Assembly: GCA_050049355.1 (NCBI GenBank) | Contig: JASFWK010000119.1 | Coordinates: 1 to 6,492 of the forward strand | Length of the DNA stretch: 6,492 nucleotides | DNA from: JASFWK01 sp050049355 | GTDB taxonomy: Bacteria; Chloroflexota; Anaerolineae; B4-G1; DUEL01 | Direction of reading: 5' to 3' | Shown here: piece by piece, positions 1 through 4,873 of the stretch | How positions within the stretch are numbered: the first letter of the stretch is position 1 | Layout of the letters: every line of letters begins with the position of its first letter | Notes under the pieces: generated by a model | What the model saw: the letters and a program-made list of their open reading frames with translations, nothing else | Database searches by the model: none | Told to the model about the DNA's origin: nothing | Position numbers and translations under genes: made by a program

Positions 1-298
1 CCTTCCCTGTTCACCCGAAGTGCTGATTGGGAACGGCCGCTGAGTTCAGCGCCGCAAAAGGCTGGGTTCGACTTGTTAGGCTTACTTTAGCGTGCGGAAA
101 CCGCAATTCTCTTACAGCAGGCTGGCAGTTTGGCTCGGGAACGAGTACTCACGGTCATCTGGAGAAGCGTCTTCTGATCTACTTCGATCGGCGCCATGGC
201 TCTGCTCATTTGAAAAGTCGAACTGAGGGCAAACGTTAACCAAACCGAAACGCGTCGGAAACGGAAAGATAATGGTTCGGGACGAATAGCGTGTTATC
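1..298. other. Gene-free left edge with several short hairpins
   Basis: I see no supportable protein gene here. The longest open frames are short, lack a ribosome binding site and resemble nothing known. Frame 1 is open from the window edge to a TAG at 88-90 and could be the last 29 codons of an upstream gene, but the peptide is not recognisable. The plus strand has small perfect inverted repeats with loops of 3-6 nt at 38-51, 93-105, 134-145 (loop GGAA), 163-175 and 245-258. A structured RNA or 3' untranslated region ending at the plus-strand terminator near 386 is possible. No tRNA, tmRNA, RNase P or SRP RNA signature was found. Confidence 0.4.
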
Positions 299-307
299 AT
301 AAAAGGT

Positions 308-335
308 GCGAGTTACGTACACAGACGCAACTCGC
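308..335 (-). terminator. Rho-independent terminator, minus strand
   Basis: On the minus strand, GCGAGTTGCGT and ACGTAACTCGC form an 11-bp stem with one G-T pair around the 6-nt loop CTGTGT. It is followed by ACC and then TTTTAT at 304-299. It closes the candidate small RNA that starts near 443. Confidence 0.6.
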
Positions 336-339
336 CCCT

Positions 340-386
340 GTAGCGCGCCTCTACCTTGCCAGGGACCGGGGCGCGCTACCGCTTTT
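340..386 (+). terminator. Hairpin with T-run, plus-strand terminator
   Basis: GTAGCGCGCC (340-349) and GGCGCGCTAC (370-379) form a perfect 10-bp stem. On the plus strand CGCTTTTTG follows at 380-387, giving a typical rho-independent terminator for any transcript entering from the left. The 20-nt loop may form a small inner stem (CCTT with AGGG). On the minus strand the same stem is the central hairpin of the candidate small RNA, so the element serves both directions. Confidence 0.55.
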
Positions 387-448
387 TGTTGGATGCGCTG
401 TGCACGCTACGGTCTGAAAGTTACAAAAAACTTCCTAATGCTTCTACT

Positions 449-476
449 ATTCTAGTCCATTCTGCCTAGTTGTCAA
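449..476 (-). promoter_or_regulatory. Sigma-70 promoter for the candidate small RNA
   Basis: Read on the minus strand, a consensus -35 box TTGACA (476-471) is separated by 16 nt from the -10 box TAGAAT (454-449). Transcription would start near 443. No protein gene lies downstream on that strand before the terminator at 308. The octamer CTGCCTAG lies at 462-469, inside the spacer on the plus strand, and recurs at 520-527, a possible but unproven regulator site. Confidence 0.6.
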
Positions 477-684
477 ATCCACGTGCGGCGGCCAATATCC
501 CCACTCAGACCCGCTGATCCTGCCTAGAGTATATACGGGATCAATTAGAATGGCAAACTTGCCAGGAGCTTGCAGCGATGCTCGAACCTGATGGCAGGTT
601 GTTTGGAGGAATCGGAGGCTGACGGCCGGGCGGGGTCAAGGAGAGGCTGGTACTGAACTGGACTGCCAACCGGGGAACTCAGCC
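477..684. other. Short gene-free stretch between small RNA promoter and pentapeptide gene
   Basis: No credible gene is present. A small plus-strand frame beginning ATGGCAAAC at 550 lacks a ribosome binding site and stops after 13 codons. Weak inverted repeats occur at 516-522/536-542 (7 pairs with one G-T) and 551-564 (TGGCA around a 4-nt loop). The latter, read on the minus strand, is followed by ATTCTAATT and might be a weak terminator for the pentapeptide-repeat gene. Confidence 0.35.
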
Positions 685-1068
685 TCAGAGGCCTCTCTTC
701 TTCAGTTGCCCTAGTTCCGGCCGCAGTCGGTACACTCGCCAGGGCAGTAGGATTGTGCCATTGGGTAGGGTCGCGCCCTTGAGGGAGACAGCCTGCGCGA
801 GTTGTCTTTCGGTCACGATTGCCGTCTCCAGGTTGGCGTTTTCTAGATTGGCATGGCGAAGGTCAGCCCTGGTCAAATCGGCTCCGCGCAGATCGGCCCC
901 GATGAGGTTGGCCCAGATCAGATCGGCCCCGGCCAGGTTGGCCTTATGCAGGTTGGCTCCTCTCAAGTGGGCTCCGCGCAAGTCAGCGCCACGCAGGTCG
1001 GCTTCGCTCAGATTGGCTGCGCGTATTCTTCTTTCCTCAGTTTGACCGCTGGCTGGCCACTTACTCAC
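685..1068 (-). CDS. Pentapeptide-repeat protein
   Basis: A protein of 127 residues. Residues 17-86 are about 14 tandem A(D/N)LXX pentapeptides (for example EADLR, GADLR, GANLH, WANLI), the last one degenerate. Such repeats fold into a right-handed square beta-helix. The end (ERQLAQAVSLKGATLPNGT, residues 87-105) resembles the usual cap of these domains and is followed by a basic tail. There is no signal peptide or membrane segment, so it is probably cytoplasmic. Known family members include DNA mimics such as Qnr and MfpA, but this one is far shorter than the roughly 200-residue Qnr proteins, so no function can be assigned. The start is GTG at 1068. The best ribosome binding site (AGGAGGGAG, 1088-1080) instead fits an ATG at 1079 in another frame, opening a four-codon minicistron that ends over the GTG. 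At the DNA level the gene has a 15-bp period. It stands alone, with no obvious strong promoter or terminator. Confidence 0.85.
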   Translation of the reverse strand: MSKWPASGQTEERRIRAANLSEADLRGADLRGAHLRGANLHKANLAGADLIWANLIGADLRGADLTRADLRHANLENANLETAIVTERQLAQAVSLKGATLPNGTILLPWRVYRLRPELGQLKKRGL

Positions 1069-1088
1069 AGCTGACTCATCTCCCTCCT
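1065..1088 (-). promoter_or_regulatory. Ribosome binding site and four-codon minicistron before the pentapeptide gene
   Basis: On the minus strand AGGAGGGAG (1088-1080) directly precedes ATG AGT CAG CTG TGA (1079-1065). The TGA overlaps the GTG start of the pentapeptide-repeat gene as GTGA (1068-1065). From GGAGG to the GTG is about 14 nt, too far for good direct initiation, whereas it sits close to the ATG. Translational coupling through termination-reinitiation would explain this; a one-base frame error near the start is the alternative. Confidence 0.4.
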
Positions 1089-1462
1089 GGGTCGGCGGAG
1101 CGCTCAGAGACCTATGGGATCACAGAGCAGCGCTTGCCGCTTCATCATCATACAACGAGAGCTTTGAGGGTGCAGTTTCCAGTTTGTTACACTTGTATTA
1201 CAGATGACCTACTGAACCGTGCGCGAGACATCGGTGGGCGACGGCGCCAGCGGGAACACCCGACCAGGTAGTCGGCCACAACCGCGGCCGCTGGGCGCCA
1301 TATGTTCTTCGGTGACTACCTCGATCGGACCGGCGCGAGGGACAGAGCGTCGACGAGGCAGAGAGAGTTTCCAGTCTGCTGCTCTGTGGCCTTGCGGTGG
1401 GCGGGTGCCCCATCGAAGTGCTCTCTGCATAGATGTCGGTTGGGCTGGGCAGGCATTCTCCC
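1089..1462. other. Gene-free stretch upstream of the groES promoter
   Basis: Open frames on both strands (for example 1219-1521 plus and 1209-1709 minus) are arginine- and proline-rich, have no ribosome binding site, and run through the groES promoter or start codon, so I treat them as chance. A possible -10 (TATGAT) for the pentapeptide gene lies on the minus strand near 1150, but no good -35 faces it. I see no RNA gene or mobile element here. Confidence 0.45.
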
Positions 1463-1490
1463 TTGACAAATCCTTGGATTGTGGTATGAT
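1463..1490 (+). promoter_or_regulatory. Sigma-70 promoter of groES-groEL
   Basis: A consensus -35 TTGACA (1463-1468) is followed after 16 nt by TATGAT (1485-1490), one base from the consensus -10. The expected start is around 1496-1498, placing the CIRCE operator at the very beginning of the transcript. This is the classic arrangement for HrcA-repressed, vegetative-sigma heat-shock operons. Confidence 0.85.
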
Positions 1491-1501
1491 GACGATCGAC
1501 G

Positions 1502-1528
1502 TTAGCACTCTCGGCGTTTGAGTGCTAA
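1502..1528 (+). promoter_or_regulatory. CIRCE operator (HrcA binding site)
   Basis: TTAGCACTC (1502-1510), a 9-nt spacer and GAGTGCTAA (1520-1528) match the CIRCE consensus exactly. In bacteria with this element, HrcA binds it and represses groESL at normal temperature. GroEL is needed for HrcA activity, so titration by unfolded protein relieves repression. hrcA itself is not in this window. Confidence 0.95.
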
Positions 1529-1668
1529 GCTTGTTTCCCGTACTCAAGGTGAAGGGGGGGCGGCCCGTTGGCGCGGGTGGGCGAAGTCCCTGCCTTCGTT
1601 CGCGTTGAGTGTGGAGAGCAGGTTCCGGTGTGCGTTGTGAATCGAAGATCTTCTGAGGAGGTGCAAAG
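1529..1668 (+). promoter_or_regulatory. Long groES 5' leader with ribosome binding site
   Basis: The leader from the predicted start (about 1497) to the groES ATG is about 170 nt. It contains a G-run (1553 onward), a small hairpin CGAAG/CTTCG (1582-1586/1594-1598) and a perfect palindrome GAAGATCTTC (1644-1653) beside the ribosome binding site GAGGAGG (1655-1661), 7 nt before the ATG. I see no CCTCC-type segment that would mask the ribosome binding site, so a classical RNA thermometer is not supported. Confidence 0.5.
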
Positions 1669-1971
1669 ATGGCACTAAACATCAAACCGCTGGGCGCTCG
1701 AGTGGTCATCGAGCCTATCGAGGAGGAGGTGCAAACCTTTGCAGGTGGTCAATTGGTCTTGCCTGACACCGCCAAGGAGAAGCCCCAGCAGGGGAGGGTG
1801 CTCGCAGTAGGGCCTGGTCAGCGAGACGAGGATGGCGAGCTCATCCCGATGGACGTTGAGGTGGACGACACAGTTATCTACGCCAAGTACTCCGGCACGA
1901 CATTCAAGACATCTGAGGGAAAGGAAATCCTCATCGTGAAGGAAAGTGACATTTTGGCGAAGATTGAGTAG
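1669..1971 (+). CDS. groES: Co-chaperonin GroES (Cpn10)
   Basis: A 100-residue protein of the usual Cpn10 length. It forms the heptameric lid on GroEL, closing the cytoplasmic folding chamber in an ATP-dependent cycle. Seen: the N-terminal beta strand KPLGARVVIEPIEEE (6-20), the mobile loop and following strand (about 21-43, with GGQLVLPDTAKEKPQQG), RVLAVGPG (43-50), the roof-loop region (about 51-62), and C-terminal YAKYSGTTFKTSEGKEILIVKESDILAKIE. The mobile loop reads GGQLVL where relatives usually have GGIVL, so one residue (Q) seems inserted before the hydrophobic tripeptide that docks on GroEL. A strong ribosome binding site (GAGGAGG, 7-nt spacing) fixes the start. It is the first gene of the operon, 45 nt before groEL, under the sigma-70 promoter at 1463 and the CIRCE operator at 1502, so repression by HrcA is expected. 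Confidence 0.97.
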   Translation: MALNIKPLGARVVIEPIEEEVQTFAGGQLVLPDTAKEKPQQGRVLAVGPGQRDEDGELIPMDVEVDDTVIYAKYSGTTFKTSEGKEILIVKESDILAKIE

Positions 1972-2016
1972 TGGCGATCACCAATCGCGTATTAAACTGT
2001 TTAGTAAGGAGGAAAC

Positions 2017-3660
2017 ATGGCTAAGCAACTGGTCTTCAGCGAGGAAGCCCGCCGCAGCCTAAAGCGCGGCATAGACACCCTGGCGAATGCTGTGGTTACC
2101 ACGCTAGGTCCAAAGGGGCGGAACGTGGCCCTGGACAAGAAGTGGGGTTCGCCGACCATCACCCACGACGGGGTAACCGTCGCCAAGGAGATTGAACTCC
2201 CCAAACCGTACGAGAACATGGGGGCTCAGCTTCTGAAGGAAGCGGCCACCAAGACTAACGATATTGCCGGTGATGGCACCACCACGGCCACTCTGTTGGC
2301 CTACATAATCATCACCGAGGGAATGAAGAATGTAGCCGCCGGTGCCAATCCGATGCTCCTGAAGCGCGGCATCCTGGAGGGCGCCCAGGCTGTGGTCAAG
2401 GCCGTGGACGAGCAAGCCATCGACGTGACCACTGAAGGCGAGATCGCCAATGTGGCAGCCATCTCCGCACAGGACCGGGAAATCGGCAAGCTAATCGCCC
2501 AGGTGATGAGCAAGGTCGGCAAAGACGGCGTCATCACTGTGGAGGAGAGCAAGGGACTGGAGTTTGAGGAGGAGTACGTCGAGGGGATGCAGTTCGACCG
2601 AGGCTACATCAGTCCCTACTTCGTCACAAACTCCGACGAGATGGAGGCAGTCATCGAGGAGCCTTACATCCTGATTCACGACAAGAAGATCTCGGCTGCT
2701 GAGGATCTGGTGCCGATTCTGGAGAAACTGATCCAGCAGGGCAAGCGGGATCTGGTGGTTATCGCTGAGGATATTGACGGAGCAGCTCTGGCAACCCTGG
2801 TGCTCAACAAGATGCGGGGCATGCTTAGCTGTCTGGCAGTTAAGGCCCCTGGCTTTGGCGATCGGCGCAAGGCGATGCTTCACGACATCGCGATCCTGAC
2901 TGGCGGCCATGTCATCACTGAGGAGGAAGGCCGTACGCTGGAGAGCGCCACCATTGACGACCTGGGCCGAGCTGACAAGGTCGTCGCAACCAAGGATGAC
3001 ACCACCGTCGTCGGTGGGCGCGGTTCCGAGGAGGCGATCAAGGGCCGCATCGAGCAGATTAAGGTGGAGACTGAGAAGTCCACCTCCGACTACGACCGCG
3101 AGAAGCTTCAGGAGCGCCTCGCCAAGTTGGTCGGCGGCGTGGCTATCATCCGTGTTGGTGCGGCTACCGAGACCGAGCTGAAGGAGAAGAAGCACCGAGT
3201 CGAGGACGCGCTGTCGGCCACCCGCGCGGCGGTGGAGGAAGGGATCGTCCCGGGCGGCGGCGTAGCCCTGATCAACGCAATCGCGAAGCTGGATGAGGTG
3301 CAGATGGCGTATCCCGATGAGCAGACTGGCGTGAGAATCCTCACCGCTGCACTGGAAGCTCCGCTCATGAAGATCGCTGAGAACGCCGGTAAGGACGGCG
3401 CGGTCATTCTGGACAAGGTACGCAGCCTTCAGCAAGATAAGAAGAACTTGCGCATCGGCTACGATGTACTCGCCAGTGAATTCGTGGACATGGTGGAGGG
3501 CGGTATCATTGACCCGGCCAAGGTGACCAAGGGCGCAGTCGAGAACGCAGCTTCCATCGCGGCAATGGTCCTCTCCACAGAGGCGCTGATCACTGACATT
3601 CCGGAGGAAGAGAAGGAAATGCCGGGGCAGGGACAGGGCCAACCACCGATGCCATACTAG
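2017..3660 (+). CDS. groEL: Chaperonin GroEL (Cpn60, HSP60)
   Basis: A 547-residue protein, the normal length for the family. It assembles into the tetradecameric ATP-driven folding chamber of the cytoplasm with GroES. Seen: equatorial ATP-binding motifs LGPKGRNV (30-37), THDGVTVAKE (49-58, D51 matching E. coli D52) and NDIAGDGTTTAT (81-92, D86 matching D87); the apical domain with VEEYVEGMQFDRGYISPYF-like sequence (around 180-195) and KAPGFGDRRKAML (about 277-289); the second intermediate segment VEDALSATRAAVEEGIVPGGG (about 393-413), whose aspartate corresponds to catalytic D398. All key residues look intact. The C-terminal tail ends MPGQGQGQPPMPY rather than in the usual GGM repeats. The start has AAGGAGG (2006-2012) 4 nt upstream. 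It is cotranscribed with groES and followed by a strong terminator. The N-terminal sequence recalls Chloroflexota GroEL. Confidence 0.98.
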   Translation: MAKQLVFSEEARRSLKRGIDTLANAVVTTLGPKGRNVALDKKWGSPTITHDGVTVAKEIELPKPYENMGAQLLKEAATKTNDIAGDGTTTATLLAYIIITEGMKNVAAGANPMLLKRGILEGAQAVVKAVDEQAIDVTTEGEIANVAAISAQDREIGKLIAQVMSKVGKDGVITVEESKGLEFEEEYVEGMQFDRGYISPYFVTNSDEMEAVIEEPYILIHDKKISAAEDLVPILEKLIQQGKRDLVVIAEDIDGAALATLVLNKMRGMLSCLAVKAPGFGDRRKAMLHDIAILTGGHVITEEEGRTLESATIDDLGRADKVVATKDDTTVVGGRGSEEAIKGRIEQIKVETEKSTSDYDREKLQERLAKLVGGVAIIRVGAATETELKEKKHRVEDALSATRAAVEEGIVPGGGVALINAIAKLDEVQMAYPDEQTGVRILTAALEAPLMKIAENAGKDGAVILDKVRSLQQDKKNLRIGYDVLASEFVDMVEGGIIDPAKVTKGAVENAASIAAMVLSTEALITDIPEEEKEMPGQGQGQPPMPY

Positions 3661-3661
3661 G

Positions 3662-3685
3662 GTCTCCCTAGTTTCGGCTAGAGAC
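3662..3685. repeat. Small hairpin after groEL
   Basis: GTCTC (3662-3666) pairs with GAGAC (3681-3685), and TAG (3669-3671) with CTA (3678-3680), around a TTTCGG loop with a 2-nt CC bulge. It sits immediately after the groEL stop and just before the terminator hairpin, so it may stabilise the 3' end or support termination of transcripts coming from the opposite strand. Confidence 0.45.
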
Positions 3686-3690
3686 ACAGA

Positions 3691-3721
3691 ATGCCGGGCC
3701 CCGATCGGGCCCGGCATTTCT
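3691..3721 (+). terminator. Terminator between convergent groEL and sigma-factor operons
   Basis: ATGCCGGGCCC (3691-3701) and GGGCCCGGCAT (3707-3717) form a perfect 11-bp stem with a 5-nt loop, followed on the plus strand by TTCTTG. This ends the groES-groEL transcript. Read on the minus strand, the hairpin begins 11 nt after the stop codon of the sigma-factor gene and is followed by TCTGTGTCTC, a poor T-tract, so it may work in both directions but is better in the groEL direction. Confidence 0.85.
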
Positions 3722-3728
3722 TGATTCC

Positions 3729-4280
3729 CTATTCTATTTGCATCCCTCTTCTCTTGAGGGTGCGGCGCAGCGCGGCCAGGCCGCGGTGTTGGAGGGCCTT
3801 GACTGCTCCCACGGACTTGCCCAGTATGTGGGCCACTGTCTTGTTGTCCAGCCCCTCGAGGAATCTCAGAATGATGACCTGTTGCTGGCTCTCGGTAAGC
3901 TGAGCGATAGCCGCGATGAGCTTCCCTTGCGTTAGCTTGAGCTCAACGGCCCCCTCTGGATCAGAAGTGCTGGTCACCATCCGTTCGTCCAGGGGAAGCT
4001 GCGGGATTTGTCCTGTGTACCGGTGATGGTCTGCGACAAGGTTGCGAGCGATGGTGTACAGCCAGGCCAACAGTGGATAGCCCCGATAGGTGAATTGGTC
4101 AATCTTCTCCACAAGACGTACAAAGACCTCGCCCGTCAGATCCTCGGCCGTGGCCGTGTCGCCCACGCGACACAAGACATAGCGGAAGATAGCAGGCTGG
4201 CACTGCTCATAGATCTCGGCAAAGGCGGCTGGATCCCCTTCCTTTGCCCGTTCGATCAGTCGGACCTCGTCCTGAGACAT
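3729..4280 (-). CDS. ECF-type RNA polymerase sigma-70 factor
   Basis: A 183-residue protein with the two-domain layout of extracytoplasmic-function sigma factors, which redirect RNA polymerase to a stress regulon. Region 2 spans about residues 18-88 (FAEIYEQCQPAIFRYVLCRVGD, AEDLTGEVFVRLVEKI, then the hallmark LLAWLYTIARNLVADHHR). A linker (89-122) leads to region 4 (about 123-176), with LTESQQQVIILRFLEGLDNKTVAHILGKSVGAVKALQHRGLAALRR, a clear helix-turn-helix for the -35 element. The start is ATG at 4280, preceded by GAGAGGGAG. The same frame is open much further upstream, but that part is antisense-frame shadow of the HEAT gene. The gene is last in the operon, 14 nt after the HEAT-repeat gene, and convergent with groEL. 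No membrane anti-sigma gene follows. The exact ECF group and target promoters cannot be told from the sequence. Confidence 0.92.
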   Translation of the reverse strand: MSQDEVRLIERAKEGDPAAFAEIYEQCQPAIFRYVLCRVGDTATAEDLTGEVFVRLVEKIDQFTYRGYPLLAWLYTIARNLVADHHRYTGQIPQLPLDERMVTSTSDPEGAVELKLTQGKLIAAIAQLTESQQQVIILRFLEGLDNKTVAHILGKSVGAVKALQHRGLAALRRTLKRRGMQIE

Positions 4281-4294
4281 CTCCCTCTCACTGC

Positions 4295-4873
4295 TCAGGG
4301 TTTGAAGAGCACCAGGCCAACTCCCATCTTCTCCAGTGCTTCCTCTGCGTAGTAGGTTACTAGTGTGCTGGGATCGTCTAGCGCGGCACAAAGTGCGGAT
4401 ATCGCTTCCTCGGGCTGGATGGCGCTGAGGGCGCGTGCCGCGCCCGCCCGCGCTGCTGCGTCCCCCTCTTTGAGAACCACGATCAGCGAGGCAGCGGCGG
4501 GTTGACCGAACTGGCCCAGGGCGTCGGCGGCCAGTCGCGCGACATACGCGGAGGGATCGGAAAGGCGAGCGATTAGGGGGGCCAATGCCTCTGGAGGCTG
4601 CAAGCCGGCCAACCCCACGATTGCACAGGCCCGCACGTCGGGGTCGGAGTCCTCTAGCGCTCCAATGAGGCACGATGTCGCCTTCGGTGTTCCCACGGCT
4701 GCGAGGACCCGCGCCGCCCACCACCGGTGGTCGCGCCTCTCGGATGCAAGCAGGTCTCGCAGCACCGGAAGGGCCGCATCGCCCAACTGACCAGCTGCCC
4801 GAGCTGCCTGCTCGGTTTGCAGGTCGTCGTTGGCCCCGATGGCCTCTAGCAGGTCTTGGAGTCGTTCATCCAT
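4295..4873 (-). CDS. HEAT-repeat protein
   Basis: A 192-residue, largely helical protein made of about six HEAT or PBS-lyase-type repeats of about 30 residues (around 22-44, 50-74, 80-105, 111-135, 141-165 and 172-190). Typical units are ARAAGQLGDAALPVLRDLL, RACAIVGLAGLQPPEALAPLIARL and ARAGAARALSAIQPEEAISALCAAL. Such solenoids bind proteins; some relatives are phycobilin lyases, but nothing here suggests pigment metabolism. There is no signal peptide or membrane helix, so it is probably cytoplasmic. The start ATG at 4873 has GGAGG (4887-4883) 9 nt upstream and overlaps the end of the DUF123 gene by 8 nt. Its position 14 nt before the sigma-factor gene makes coexpression near certain. A role as a partner or regulator of that sigma factor is only an inference. 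Confidence 0.88.
   Translation of the reverse strand: MDERLQDLLEAIGANDDLQTEQAARAAGQLGDAALPVLRDLLASERRDHRWWAARVLAAVGTPKATSCLIGALEDSDPDVRACAIVGLAGLQPPEALAPLIARLSDPSAYVARLAADALGQFGQPAAASLIVVLKEGDAAARAGAARALSAIQPEEAISALCAALDDPSTLVTYYAEEALEKMGVGLVLFKP

Larger units (their letters stand above)
299..443 (-). ncRNA. Candidate small RNA, about 145 nt
   Basis: Seen in the sequence: a near-consensus promoter at 476-449, an expected start near 443, no ribosome binding site followed by a usable reading frame, and then two strong hairpins. The first pairs 379-370 with 349-340 (10 perfect base pairs, loop about 20 nt). The second pairs 335-325 with 318-308 (11 base pairs with one G-T, 6-nt loop) and is followed by ACCTTTTAT, a rho-independent terminator. 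A third segment, 410-402, is complementary to 348-340 (9 pairs, one G-T) and so competes with 378-370 for the same partner. The unit is self-contained, with promoter, structured body and terminator. I cannot match it to 6S, SRP, tmRNA or RNase P RNA. A role as an independent regulatory RNA, or as a leader read through into DNA left of 300, is inference. Confidence 0.5.

Noticed and set aside
27..239. Plus-strand frame of 70 codons near the left edge
   Set aside because: No ribosome binding site, low-complexity-like composition and no recognisable family; it overlaps several small inverted repeats instead.
60..270. Possible tmRNA, from GGCTGGGTTCGAC near 61 and GCAAACG near 230
   Set aside because: The spacing is wrong, no tag ending in ALAA plus stop is present, and there is no tRNA-like 3' end with CCA.
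340..379. Gly-tRNA-like anticodon loop, from CCTTGCCAGGG within the hairpin
   Set aside because: There is no cloverleaf: no D arm, no TTCGA arm and no matching acceptor stem around it.
755..1074. Two plus-strand frames over the pentapeptide gene
   Set aside because: They are antisense shadows of the 15-bp repeats; the minus-strand frame gives the coherent A(D/N)LXX pattern.
1582..1661. RNA thermometer in the groES leader
   Set aside because: No segment complementary to the GAGGAGG ribosome binding site was found; only small unrelated hairpins are present.
1209..1709. Long minus and plus frames across the groES promoter region
   Set aside because: Composition is Arg/Pro-rich, no ribosome binding site is present, and they run over the promoter, CIRCE and groES start.
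2491..3717. 408-codon minus-strand frame opposite groEL
   Set aside because: It is the classic antisense shadow of a conserved GC-rich gene and resembles no protein family.
4281..4724. N-terminal extension of the sigma factor to 331 residues
   Set aside because: The extension is Arg/Gly-rich out-of-frame reading of the HEAT gene; family length and the ATG at 4280 support the 183-residue form.
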